A program made the position numbers and the translations under genes. The notes beneath the pieces are model-generated. The model was not told the DNA's origin and searched no databases. It saw nothing but the letters and a program-made list of their open reading frames with translations. 64,000 nucleotides of DNA from Swingsia samuiensis (GTDB lineage Bacteria; Pseudomonadota; Alphaproteobacteria; Acetobacterales; Acetobacteraceae): positions 62,001 to 126,000 of the forward strand of contig NZ_CP038141.1 in NCBI RefSeq assembly GCF_006542355.1, given 5' to 3'. Every line of letters starts with the position of its first letter. Position 1 is the first letter of the stretch. This document shows, piece after piece, positions 37,609-46,778 of this stretch.

Positions 37609-37667
37609 AAAGGGGGGATACGGTAAATAGGCACTATTTTATCAATAAGCCTTTTTACCGCCCCTTT
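37609..37667. repeat. Large imperfect hairpin between tig and clpP
   Basis: Nested pairings AAAGGGG / CCCCTTT, CGGTAAA / TTTACCG and GGC / GCC span 37609-37667 with a ~16-nt AT-rich loop. It follows the tig stop by 4 bases and could act as transcript terminator or processing site before the clpP promoter. Confidence 0.5.
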
Positions 37668-37671
37668 ATTC

Positions 37672-39003
37672 TTAAACTTCAGCCGCTGGGATCTCTGCTA
37701 ATTCTTCTGGTGTTACTTCTTTTTCCGTAACATCAGAAAGTTCAATCAGATAATCAACAACCTTGTTTTCCAAGATCGGCCCACGAAGCCCTTCAACGGC
37801 TTGAGGATTCTTCGCAAAGAAGTCAAAGACTGCTTTTTCTTGGCCAGGATAACGCTGTGCTTCTTGCTGCATCGCACCAAGCAACTCTTCACGCGAAATC
37901 TGGATGTCTTGCTTACGGCCAACTTCTGCCAGCAACAATCCGAGCTTTACGCGGCGCTCCGCAATCCGACGGTAATCTGCACGCAAGGTTTCTTCATCCT
38001 TGTTTGCATCTTCCTCATCAAGACGACCAGCTTGGCGATCTTGCTCAATTCGAGACCAGATCTGGTTAAATTCAGCATCAACCATGCTTTCTGGAGCTTC
38101 AAAATTTGTCTTATCTGACAAAGCATCCAGCAATTCACGCTTAATGCGCAAACGAGAAAGCTGACGATACTCGCCTTCAGCTTGCTCCGTAATAATTGAA
38201 CGGATCTGATCAAGACTTTCAAGCCCAACATCTTTAGCGAGCTGATCATTAATCTCTGGATCAACAGGTTTTTTCAAAGCTTTTGCTTTGATATCAAATG
38301 TTGCTTCTTTTCCAGCGAGCTCTGCAGCCTGATAGTCTTTCGGGAACGTCACTGTAATGACGCGCTCTTCCCCAGCTTTCATGCCATCAATCTGTTCGGC
38401 AAATCCAGGAATGAACCCTTCACCACCAATTTCAACGTTAACATCGTTCGCCGTACCACCATCAAACGGAGTACCATCAACTTTACCAACAAAGTCAACT
38501 GTAACCACATCGCCCTTCGTTGCAGGACGATCTTCAGAGATGTCCTCAAATTTGCGGCTACGACGTGCAAGGTCAGCCAATGCCTTGTTCACAACTTCTT
38601 CGTCAACTTTAGCGGTAAGGCGTGTTAACTTCATTCCTGAAAGATCAGGAACTTCAATTTCTGGCAGCACTTCCAAATCAACCTTGAATTCCAAATCCCC
38701 ATCCCCTTCAGGAGCAGAGATCAGGTCTACTTTTGGCTGAACTGCTGGGCGCAGGTTATTTTCCTGCATCAGCTTGCTGGTCGCATCATTAACTGCCTGC
38801 TCCAACAATTCTGCATTAACAGATGCGCCATAGCGCTGTTTCACTAACGATGCAGGCACTTTACCAGGGCGAAAACCTGGAAGCTTAATCGTAGTTGCCA
38901 ACTCTGCAAGGCGGGCTTCACGACGAGCCTGCAGGTCAGCTGACGGAACAACAACTGTGAAGGAGCGCTTAAGTCCTTCGTTGAGCGTGGGCGTAACCTG
39001 CAT
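37672..39003 (-). CDS. tig: Trigger factor
   Basis: Ribosome-associated chaperone and prolyl isomerase for nascent chains. The N-terminal ribosome-binding domain carries the GFRPGKVP signature (LPGFRPGKVPASLVKQRYG), followed by a central FKBP-type PPIase domain (about 160-245; GDVVTVDFVGKVDGTPFDGG) and the helical C-domain. ATG 39003 begins MQVTPTLNEGLKRSF, the conserved Tig start, giving 443 residues. The frame is open further to 39135, but that part reads through the tRNA-Leu gene. It heads tig-clpP-clpX-lon. Confidence 0.97.
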   Translation of the reverse strand: MQVTPTLNEGLKRSFTVVVPSADLQARREARLAELATTIKLPGFRPGKVPASLVKQRYGASVNAELLEQAVNDATSKLMQENNLRPAVQPKVDLISAPEGDGDLEFKVDLEVLPEIEVPDLSGMKLTRLTAKVDEEVVNKALADLARRSRKFEDISEDRPATKGDVVTVDFVGKVDGTPFDGGTANDVNVEIGGEGFIPGFAEQIDGMKAGEERVITVTFPKDYQAAELAGKEATFDIKAKALKKPVDPEINDQLAKDVGLESLDQIRSIITEQAEGEYRQLSRLRIKRELLDALSDKTNFEAPESMVDAEFNQIWSRIEQDRQAGRLDEEDANKDEETLRADYRRIAERRVKLGLLLAEVGRKQDIQISREELLGAMQQEAQRYPGQEKAVFDFFAKNPQAVEGLRGPILENKVVDYLIELSDVTEKEVTPEELAEIPAAEV

Positions 39004-39056
39004 AGTCCAGGAAATCCTCTTAGTCTGGTCGTTATAATTCTGAACGAGAACTGCGT

Positions 39057-39141
<85 letters not shown>

Positions 39142-39211
39142 TTACCCCGTTTTTCCGGGGATCGAGTTATCGAACCTTGGAATAGCGCCGTTTAGCGCAT
39201 GATACACAACT

Positions 39212-40690
39212 TCACAACAGGGCAGTCACAGGGTTTTTATTCAAATCTACTTTTGAAAGCCTCTCCGCATGCGCTCTGGCTTTTCCCAAAGGCAGATCTA
39301 AATCCTCTGCAATTGGCCATCCACCATGATTTAAGCCAGCTAAAATACCAGCCTCTCCATGGAGCCAGACACCTGCACAACTTGCTTCCCATACAGGCAT
39401 TCCCGCAGCAATTAACGCCGCGATTATCCCCACTAAAGTATCACCCGAGCCTGCTGTAGCCAAAGCTGACGTTGCATGCCCATTAATCGCGACTTGACTA
39501 TTTGGGGAGGCAATCACTGTATCAGGGCCTTTCAAAACCACCACAGATTGTAGTGTTTCAGCTGCTGCTTGAGCTGCTTCCATACGACTGTTTTTTATAG
39601 AGCCGAATATTTTTTCAAACTCACCTATATGTGGCGTAATAACAGCCACCCCACGCAAACGTGATATATCTTCCGCAGCCCATGCTAAGGCACCCGCATC
39701 GGCCACGACTGTTTTTTTGGCTTTCAAAAGTGATGGTAAAAATTCGCTAACCTCAGACAATATCAGCCCTGGCCCACATACCCAAACGTTGCGCCGTTTG
39801 TCTTCAAGGAGTTCCTCCAAAAGAGAATCGTCGACAACAATTCCTGGATCACCGATTCGATATACCAGTGCAGATTCCTGCGATGTCACAATACGAACCA
39901 AACCAGCCCCTGTCCGGCGTGCCGCACGAGCCGCTAAACGCGCAGCGCCAGCCATATGGCTACCACCACACACACTCACAACTCCACGCCGATACTTATA
40001 ATCATCACTCTTGGACGATGGTAAGCGCCATAAACCTGGCCAATTTAAAACAATTTTTTGCTCGATCGCTTCCTGCGCACTCTGGGGCATTCCAATATCT
40101 GCACACACGAGATCACCACATAAAGAAGGCCCCTCTTCCAAAAAGTGCCCTGGCCGCGGCCGAACAAATGTAACCGTTAATAGGCACGGCAAAGCACCCC
40201 CTTTAACTTTCCCAGTTAATCCAGAGAGACCGCTTGGGACATCTACTGCCACACGTCGCTTAACGGCTGCCAAAACATCCAGCACCTCAGAACTTACATC
40301 TCGTGCCAAGCCTGCACCATAAACAGCATCCACAAGAAGATCTGCCTCTTGAGCGGCTAGCGGGGAAAGTGGAAGAGTTATCCCCTCCCATTGAGCCGCC
40401 GCCTTATACGCTGCTGTATTTTCTTGAGGGGGAGCAACGACCATCACTTTAACGGGCCAGCCCCATTGGCTTAATAGACGGGCGGCAACATACCCATCCC
40501 CGCCATTATTTCCCGGACCGCATACAACAACGACTTTGCATACAGAAAAGCGACGACGAATTGCCCGTGCAACAACCCACCCCGCATTCTCCATCAAACA
40601 AGACACACCGACATCTTCAGACGCGATCTGGTCCATTGCTGCACTTTGCTCTGGCGTTAATAGAGTAAATGCGGATAAAGCCATTTTCAT
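39212..40690 (-). CDS. nnrD: Bifunctional NAD(P)H-hydrate epimerase / ADP-dependent dehydratase
   Basis: Repairs damaged (hydrated) NADH and NADPH. The N-terminal YjeF_N epimerase domain (about 1-215) has GPGNNGGDGYVAARLL and the DAVYGAG loop. The C-terminal ribokinase-like dehydratase domain (about 225-485) has VSVCGGSHMAGAARLAARAA, VITPHIGEFEKIF and LATAGSGDTLVGIIAALIA. The 492-residue fused form is the common bacterial version. Two Met codons lie at the start; either could be used. It is divergent from the CopD-like gene. Confidence 0.94.
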   Translation of the reverse strand: MKMALSAFTLLTPEQSAAMDQIASEDVGVSCLMENAGWVVARAIRRRFSVCKVVVVCGPGNNGGDGYVAARLLSQWGWPVKVMVVAPPQENTAAYKAAAQWEGITLPLSPLAAQEADLLVDAVYGAGLARDVSSEVLDVLAAVKRRVAVDVPSGLSGLTGKVKGGALPCLLTVTFVRPRPGHFLEEGPSLCGDLVCADIGMPQSAQEAIEQKIVLNWPGLWRLPSSKSDDYKYRRGVVSVCGGSHMAGAARLAARAARRTGAGLVRIVTSQESALVYRIGDPGIVVDDSLLEELLEDKRRNVWVCGPGLILSEVSEFLPSLLKAKKTVVADAGALAWAAEDISRLRGVAVITPHIGEFEKIFGSIKNSRMEAAQAAAETLQSVVVLKGPDTVIASPNSQVAINGHATSALATAGSGDTLVGIIAALIAAGMPVWEASCAGVWLHGEAGILAGLNHGGWPIAEDLDLPLGKARAHAERLSKVDLNKNPVTALL

Positions 40691-40838
40691 CCCCTCTCAG
40701 TTGCCATTTGACGGCGCATAACGACAAATAATTTTGTTATTTTCCTATAACGTAATACAAATACGTTCAGGTAATTTCCCTACTGAATTTCCTGTCTATA
40801 GACAGACATGTCGTCTACCTTAACGATGATGAGGATCA

Positions 40839-41291
40839 ATGATAGAACCAATTATCTGGAGCCTCGTGCTCGCCATGCATTTATTGAGCATGACCTATTG
40901 GGTTGGCGGATCCATATATTCTTCTCTTGTTGTCCGCTCTACTGTCAGCCTTTTAGACCCCAACCCTAAAGCCTCCGTTCTTCTTCAAAATTACACACGG
41001 TTTTTTAAAGGGCTGTGGCAAGTCGTTCCTTTTGCACTTCTTAGTGGATGGGCTCTTATTTTTCATGAAGGTGGCTTTGCAAACGTCAACTGGCCTATCA
41101 ACCTTATGCAAGTTATTGGCCTTGTTATGGCGATCATCTTTTTTGTAACAGCACGTGGCCCGTTTTTAAAAGCACGACGCGCTTTACGCCCTCAAGTCAG
41201 CTTGTTTAACACCTTACAAAAAAGAACGGCGCTTATGGCGATCTTGGGTGTTATAAATATAATTGTCGCTTCTATGGCACACATCTTATAA
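40839..41291 (+). CDS. CopD-like four-helix membrane protein, function unknown
   Basis: A 150-residue integral membrane protein with four predicted helices at about 4-24, 59-79, 90-111 and 128-148. His14 and a Trp-rich segment near helix 1 (MHLLSMTYWVGGSIYSS), together with the overall layout, resemble the CopD/DUF4149-type family, whose members are linked to copper handling or haem-containing quinol proteins. The assignment is structural only; no neighbouring copper genes are seen. Upstream is the nnrD divergent region; downstream, a 164-base gap leads to the DEAD-box gene. Confidence 0.6.
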   Translation: MIEPIIWSLVLAMHLLSMTYWVGGSIYSSLVVRSTVSLLDPNPKASVLLQNYTRFFKGLWQVVPFALLSGWALIFHEGGFANVNWPINLMQVIGLVMAIIFFVTARGPFLKARRALRPQVSLFNTLQKRTALMAILGVINIIVASMAHIL

Positions 41292-41455
41292 ATTGATACG
41301 AGTTACGGGCTAAATATTCTCTTGAAAAACTCTATCCCTTGCTTTTAAAAGGAATTAACGATAACGGATCAGAAAGTAAAAAGGATAAAACTCCTTCCTT
41401 TTCAACTCTGGTCCATCTTTAGGCCCTCACTATCAACGAAAGTCTCGAGAGTCAT

Positions 41456-43567
41456 TTGAACGCGAAAACGACCTCTGGTCCTTCCAAAACAAAAAAAACC
41501 AATACTCCAGCAAAACGTGGACGCCCCGCCGGTGTACGCAATAAAGCGTCTAAAACGCCCGTAAGTGCTGAACCCAATTCAGAAGTTTCTCAAGAAAACG
41601 ATAATATATTAGCGGCTGCGGAATCGGCGCCTGCATCAGAAAAGACAGTAGCTCGCAAAAGCCGTGCAAAAACGGTGAAAACAACTAAATCTGAAACCAA
41701 AACCCCTGCAAAAAGTACGTCTCGACGCTCAAAAAAAACGCTTCCTGAAGCTTCCTTACCTTCAGAAGAACAAGCTTTTATTGAGCCCGAAGAACCCACT
41801 ACAGCTTCGAAAAGCAATGCAGTAAAGCAAAAGAAAACAACTGCTTCCAAAACTACGTCTCGTAAAAAGAAGACTGCTATTGAAGAGACAGATACAGCAG
41901 ACACACAAACCAAACCGAAATCTGTCCGTCGCGGACGTAAATCTGAGGCTAAGAAGGATGATATTCCTTCTCCTTCAGAAGACATCGTCCCTCAGGCACT
42001 TACCGACATTGTCGTTGATGAACCTTCGCTCAAAACAGATAACCAGTTCAAACTTCTTGGTTTAAGTGACCCTATAGTCAAAGCCATTGATGAACTCGGT
42101 TACACAGAACCTACTCCTATTCAAGCTCAAGCTATTCCTGAGATATTGAAGGGTCATGACGTTCTGGGCGTTGCACAAACAGGGACAGGCAAAACTGCAT
42201 CCTTTACCCTGCCATTGCTTGAAAAACTTTCCGGCTCTCGTGCGCGAGCCAGAATGCCCCGCTCGCTCATTTTAGAGCCAACACGTGAACTGGCTTTACA
42301 AGTAGCCGAAAATTTCCAACTCTATGGAAAGCATCTTCGACTAACTCATGCGCTGCTTATCGGCGGTGAAAGCATGATCGAGCAGAAAGAAGTTCTTAAT
42401 AAAGGTGTAGATGTCCTAATTGCGACTCCTGGTCGTCTACTCGATTTATTTGGTCGTGGTGGATTGCTTTTGTCTCAAACCGGGCTGCTCGTGATTGACG
42501 AGGCGGACCGTATGCTCGACATGGGGTTCATTCCAGACATTGAAAAAATTATTAACCTTCTACCACCACACAAACAAACTCTATTCTTCTCTGCAACAAT
42601 GGCGCCAGAAATCCGCAAGCTGGCAGATACATTCCTTAAGTTTCCAATAGAAATTACTGTTGCAAGACCGTCATCTGTCGCCACAACGATTGAAGAAGCA
42701 TATCTTATCGTTGAAGAAGATAATAAAAAACGTACGTTGCGAAAATTATTAAAACAACAAGACGTTCAAAGTGCGATTGTCTTCTGTAATCGTAAACGCG
42801 ATGTCGACATGGTGCAGCGCTATTTGTCAAAATACTCTATCCCAGTTGGGCATCTTCATGGGGATTTAACCCAATCACTCCGCTTCTCAACATTAGAGCG
42901 TTTTAAATCTGGAGAACTAAAAATTCTTGTTTGCTCAGATGTTGCAGCACGCGGTATTGATATCGGTGGGTTGTCTCACGTTTTTAACTTTGATCTCCCT
43001 TTCAGCGCAGAAGACTACGTCCATCGTATTGGTAGAACCGGTCGCGCTGGCAAGCAGGGCCATGCCTTCAGTCTGGCTGGACCGAAAGATCGTCGTTTAC
43101 TAGAAGCGATTGAGAAATTAATTGGAAAAGAAATTCAAAAGATTGAACCTGCTGAAATAGAAACAGTGGAATGGCAATCTGAAGAAGAGAAATCAAATAA
43201 ATCTCACTCTTCCAATCCTAACTCTACACGCCACAAAGAAGAGATAAAACCAAGCTCCGAAAACGAGAATTATAGAGCCAAACGGAACCGTAATAACAAA
43301 CGAAGCAATATACCTTCTCGTCATGGGGCTGAGGACTCTGGGGAAATTAATCCTCCTATGCCTCAACAGACACAAGATTATTCTCATTTTCAATCTGTAG
43401 AGCTCGCTTCACCGTTCGAGAAAGAAGGTTCTAGAATGGGTTTTGAAGGCGACACCCCTGCCTTTATGCTTGTTCCACGACGTCGCAAAAAGATATCTTC
43501 AGTGGCTCAAGAAGATCAATCCCCACACCCTGTCCAACATGACGGTCGTCACTATAATGACAAGTGA
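41456..43567 (+). CDS. DEAD-box RNA helicase with long disordered AT-hook-like N-terminus
   Basis: ATP-dependent RNA helicase of the RhlE/DeaD type, presumably in ribosome assembly or mRNA decay. Residues 1-195 are Lys/Ser/Thr-rich and low-complexity, beginning with an AT-hook-like KRGRPAG. The helicase core (about 200-560) has all motifs: Q motif (PTPIQAQAIP), AQTGTGKT, PTRELA, DEADRMLDMGF, SAT, ARGIDIGG and HRIGRTGRAG. A charged, Asn/Ser-rich tail of ~140 residues follows. The start is TTG at 41456; an in-frame ATG is not available nearby. The 3' end overlaps the methyltransferase gene by 11 bases. Confidence 0.88.
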   Translation: MNAKTTSGPSKTKKTNTPAKRGRPAGVRNKASKTPVSAEPNSEVSQENDNILAAAESAPASEKTVARKSRAKTVKTTKSETKTPAKSTSRRSKKTLPEASLPSEEQAFIEPEEPTTASKSNAVKQKKTTASKTTSRKKKTAIEETDTADTQTKPKSVRRGRKSEAKKDDIPSPSEDIVPQALTDIVVDEPSLKTDNQFKLLGLSDPIVKAIDELGYTEPTPIQAQAIPEILKGHDVLGVAQTGTGKTASFTLPLLEKLSGSRARARMPRSLILEPTRELALQVAENFQLYGKHLRLTHALLIGGESMIEQKEVLNKGVDVLIATPGRLLDLFGRGGLLLSQTGLLVIDEADRMLDMGFIPDIEKIINLLPPHKQTLFFSATMAPEIRKLADTFLKFPIEITVARPSSVATTIEEAYLIVEEDNKKRTLRKLLKQQDVQSAIVFCNRKRDVDMVQRYLSKYSIPVGHLHGDLTQSLRFSTLERFKSGELKILVCSDVAARGIDIGGLSHVFNFDLPFSAEDYVHRIGRTGRAGKQGHAFSLAGPKDRRLLEAIEKLIGKEIQKIEPAEIETVEWQSEEEKSNKSHSSNPNSTRHKEEIKPSSENENYRAKRNRNNKRSNIPSRHGAEDSGEINPPMPQQTQDYSHFQSVELASPFEKEGSRMGFEGDTPAFMLVPRRRKKISSVAQEDQSPHPVQHDGRHYNDK

Positions 43568-44876
43568 GGATATAACGGGGGCTATTTCTGTAAAAGTAGA
43601 GGGACTGGGCTATTCAGGGGATGGCTTCGTTAAATATAACGAAGAAAAATTTTTCATTCCGAATACGCTTCCTGATGAAACTCTAAAAATTCGTTTTTCT
43701 GGTTCTCGGCCCGAATTAATAGAAATTTTAGAGCCTTCCCAGAACAGAGTGAGCCCTGTGTGTAACCTGTTCAATACCTGCGGGGGATGTGCCCTACAGC
43801 ATATGTCTCTTCCAGCATTGCTAGACTGGAAAACATCCAAGGTCGCAAATGCATTAAATGGTGCCGGCTTTTCGAACCTACCTCAGCCCAATCAGTATCA
43901 AACATCTCCTAAAACACGACGCCGTATGGATTTTGCTATTCAACGGATCCCCGGGAATATTATTCTAGGGTTACACCGCAGGAATGGCGACCCTGTTGAT
44001 ATGCAAGAATGTCAACTTCTTGATGAACGGCTTTTTAATTTACTTCCTGATTTACGTGAGATGCTTTCCCACCTTGGCGCAATAACAGGACGTGCAAGTT
44101 TAGTTATTAATTTATTTGATAGTGGAGCAGACTTTACCCTTTCTACTTCTGCCGCCCTCTCTGCCTCAGACCGTATGAAAATTGCTGATTTCACTCAGAA
44201 ACATCATATCCCTCGCTTTTCATGGCAGGATCCTAAAAATCATATTATCGAAACAGTGGCTCAAACCCAATCTGTTAGACATACTTTTCAGTCAGGCGTT
44301 GCCTCTCCTCCGCCTTCTGCATTCTTACAAGCAACGCCAGATGCAGAAGAAAAAATAGTAGAATCCGTTCTTTCCGGTTTACCCGCTCTAAACCGGAAAG
44401 ACATTATCACTGAACTTTTTGCTGGATGTGGCACACTCACTTTCCCTCTTTCAGAAAAAGGACGTGTCATCGCTTTTGAAGGAGAATCCCAAGCAGCCTC
44501 ATGCTTAAAACAAGCATCGGGTGGTAAACGAATTGAAAGCCATAACCGAGATTTAATGCGCCGCCCTTTATTACCTCACGACTTAAAATCAACACGTGTC
44601 GTTGTGTTAGACCCCCCCTATGGCGGCGCCTCTGCTCAAATGCTTCCCCTTTCTAAATCAACAGTTTCAGATATCGTTTATATCAGTTGTAATCCCACAG
44701 CTTTAGAAAAAGACGCTGCCGTTCTCAAAAAAGCTGGATTTTCTGTAATAGACTGGTCTGTTATAGACCAGTTTTTATGGTCCACAGAAGTTGAATCTGT
44801 TATTACATTTTCTCGTGATCAAAAACGCATCAAACGTGAAAACTCTCGCCGCACCCACAGCGCCCCTTCTCATTAG
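43557..44876 (+). CDS. RNA (uracil-C5) methyltransferase, TrmA/RlmD family
   Basis: SAM-dependent m5U methyltransferase of 23S rRNA or tRNA. An N-terminal TRAM-like domain (VKVEGLGYSGDGFV) is followed by Fe-S cluster cysteines in CNLFNTCGGCALQH, the Rossmann motif ELFAGCGTL, VVLDPPYGG, and the catalytic Cys in YISCNPTALEKD. Exact target (RlmC/RlmD/TrmA) is not clear. ATG 43557 overlaps the helicase stop by 11 bases, with ATG 43539 as alternative; neither has a strong ribosome binding site, so coupling is likely. The 3' end overlaps convergent sufA by 47 bases. Pairing with a DEAD-box helicase fits rRNA maturation. Confidence 0.88.
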   Translation: MTSEDITGAISVKVEGLGYSGDGFVKYNEEKFFIPNTLPDETLKIRFSGSRPELIEILEPSQNRVSPVCNLFNTCGGCALQHMSLPALLDWKTSKVANALNGAGFSNLPQPNQYQTSPKTRRRMDFAIQRIPGNIILGLHRRNGDPVDMQECQLLDERLFNLLPDLREMLSHLGAITGRASLVINLFDSGADFTLSTSAALSASDRMKIADFTQKHHIPRFSWQDPKNHIIETVAQTQSVRHTFQSGVASPPPSAFLQATPDAEEKIVESVLSGLPALNRKDIITELFAGCGTLTFPLSEKGRVIAFEGESQAASCLKQASGGKRIESHNRDLMRRPLLPHDLKSTRVVVLDPPYGGASAQMLPLSKSTVSDIVYISCNPTALEKDAAVLKKAGFSVIDWSVIDQFLWSTEVESVITFSRDQKRIKRENSRRTHSAPSH

Positions 44877-45189
44877 GATTTTTAAAAGTAAATCCTGATT
44901 CGAGATCTTTAACCTCATAATCCATAACGGTTCCGGTCAAAAATAACGTTGCTTTCCGATCAACGAGCAACGTTAAGCCTTGATCCTCTACGCGTTCATC
45001 TGTCGGCAATGCCTCGTTAACAAAATTCATTTCGTAAGACAGACCAGAACAGCCTCGTGTTCCTACGCTAATTCTTAAAATTTGATCTTTATGAGCACCA
45101 GAATAAAGATTCCTTAAACGTTCAGCCGCTCTGTCCGATAAAGTCATAAGAGCGGGCAAAGAACGGTGCGTCTGTTGGGTATCGGTCAT
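44830..45189 (-). CDS. sufA: Iron-sulfur cluster assembly accessory protein (A-type carrier)
   Basis: A-type carrier that receives Fe-S clusters from SufBCD and passes them to apoproteins. The three conserved cysteines are in VGTRGCSGLSY and GRCGCGESF (C-x-C near the C-terminus). 119 residues. Last gene of the suf operon; 15 bases after sufT. Its 3' 47 bases lie antisense to the methyltransferase gene. Confidence 0.93.
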   Translation of the reverse strand: MTDTQQTHRSLPALMTLSDRAAERLRNLYSGAHKDQILRISVGTRGCSGLSYEMNFVNEALPTDERVEDQGLTLLVDRKATLFLTGTVMDYEVKDLESGFTFKNPNEKGRCGCGESFHV

Positions 45190-45204
45190 ACTGATAAATC
45201 TCTT

Positions 45205-45570
45205 TTAAAACATGTTCAAAGCTAAACGAGCATCATCACTCATCCGGCTCATATCCCATGGTGGATCCCAAACAATCTCCACTTCGGCATTCGTCACCTT
45301 AGGAACTTGCAAAATGGCAACTCGTACCATTTCTGGTAATTCTTGAGCACTCGGGCAATTGGGTGCCGTTAACGTCATCTCAACTTTAACGCGGCCATCA
45401 TCGTGCAGGTCAATCGCGTAAATGAGCCCCAATTCATAAATATTAACCGGAATTTCAGGGTCATATACCGTAGCAATTGCTGCAATAACAGCATCCTGAT
45501 CAGGGGATGTGTTTATTACTTCAGTCTGTACAGGCTCTTCTTTTTGATTATCGGTCATAACGCTACTCAT
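45205..45570 (-). CDS. sufT: SUF-associated DUF59/MIP18-family Fe-S assembly factor
   Basis: DUF59 (PaaD/YitW/SufT) protein, an auxiliary factor in Fe-S protein maturation. The family core AIATVYDPEIPVNIYELGLIY, the VEMTLTAPNCPSAQELP motif with its conserved Cys, and VWDPPWDMSRMSDDAR are all present. The ATG overlaps the sufS stop as ATGA, showing translational coupling; an ATG four codons later is also possible. 121 residues. Confidence 0.92.
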   Translation of the reverse strand: MSSVMTDNQKEEPVQTEVINTSPDQDAVIAAIATVYDPEIPVNIYELGLIYAIDLHDDGRVKVEMTLTAPNCPSAQELPEMVRVAILQVPKVTNAEVEIVWDPPWDMSRMSDDARLALNMF

Positions 45571-46778
45571 GTGAGCATTTTCCTAGCACGTTCAAGGCCC
45601 TCTATCAGTGCATCGACATCTTCTTTTGTTGTATAAACACCAAAACTTGCACGAGCTGTCGCATGTAAACCCAATTTTCGAACGAGAGGTTCAGCACAAT
45701 GCTGCCCCGCCCTGATCGCAATCCCAAGTTGATCGAGCAGTGTTGCTAAATCATGCGGATGTGCTCCATCCATGATAAAAGAAAGAACACCTCCCCGTTG
45801 CTCGGGATGGCCAAGAACCTTTAATCCACTCACAGTTTGCAATTGTTGCTCAGCATATTGCGTCAGATCACGTTCATGTTGAGTGATCTTTTCGTAACCA
45901 ATATCCTCAACAAAGTTTATAGCTGCGGCAAGCCCTATAACCTCAAGAATAGCAGGCGTTCCAGCTTCAAATTTATGAGGAATTTGAGCCCAAGTCGCTT
46001 TTTCAAAAGAAACGCTTTGAATCATTTCTCCACCACCTAAAAAAGGCGGCATCGCTTCTAGAATCTCTCTTTTTCCCCATAAAACACCGATCCCTGTCGG
46101 GCCGTAGATTTTATGCCCTGTATAGACAAAGAAATCTGCTCCCAATGCCTGCACATCGATTTGATGGTGCACAATTGATTGGGAACCATCAAACAAGATA
46201 CGGGAGCCATATTTATGAGCAATATCAGCCAACTTCCGTGCAGGAGTAATTGTTCCTAACACGTTTGACATATGGGTAATGGCCACCAAGCCAACCTTCC
46301 CATCCGATAATAACGCCTCATATGCATCCAGATCGATATCGCCGCTCTCCAATATAGGGACGACACGCAGCTCTATTCCTGCTCGATCACGCAACATAAG
46401 CCATGGAACGATATTTGAATGATGTTCCAACTCTGAAATGAGAACAGCTTGGCCTTTTTTCAAAAGAGAACCATAGCTATGTGCAACAAGATTAATGGCT
46501 TCCGTACTGTTTCGAACAAAAACAACTTCATGACGATCATAAGCATTAATCTGACGCGCGATGACGTCTCGTGTATGCTCATACGCTTCTGTTGTTTTCT
46601 CGCTCATCCAGTGCAAGCCACGATGAATATTGGCATATTGATGATATGCCGCATCACGCATAGCCTCGATAACACGAGTAGGTTTTTGAGCCGAAGCTGC
46701 ACTATCTAGAAAAACTAACGGCCGCCCATGCACCTTTTCAGATAAAATGGGAAATTGATCTCTTATTTCAGAATTCAT
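45567..46778 (-). CDS. sufS: Cysteine desulfurase SufS
   Basis: PLP enzyme that takes sulfur from cysteine as a persulfide for cluster assembly. PLP Lys in FVYTGHKIYGPTGIG (about residue 224), the catalytic-loop Cys in IRAGQHCAEPL (about 361) and the DSAASAQKP start signature mark a group II desulfurase. 403 residues. No separate SufE is in the operon; it may be elsewhere or replaced by SufU-like activity. It overlaps sufD by 4 bases (ATGA). Confidence 0.95.
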   Translation of the reverse strand: MNSEIRDQFPILSEKVHGRPLVFLDSAASAQKPTRVIEAMRDAAYHQYANIHRGLHWMSEKTTEAYEHTRDVIARQINAYDRHEVVFVRNSTEAINLVAHSYGSLLKKGQAVLISELEHHSNIVPWLMLRDRAGIELRVVPILESGDIDLDAYEALLSDGKVGLVAITHMSNVLGTITPARKLADIAHKYGSRILFDGSQSIVHHQIDVQALGADFFVYTGHKIYGPTGIGVLWGKREILEAMPPFLGGGEMIQSVSFEKATWAQIPHKFEAGTPAILEVIGLAAAINFVEDIGYEKITQHERDLTQYAEQQLQTVSGLKVLGHPEQRGGVLSFIMDGAHPHDLATLLDQLGIAIRAGQHCAEPLVRKLGLHATARASFGVYTTKEDVDALIEGLERARKMLT

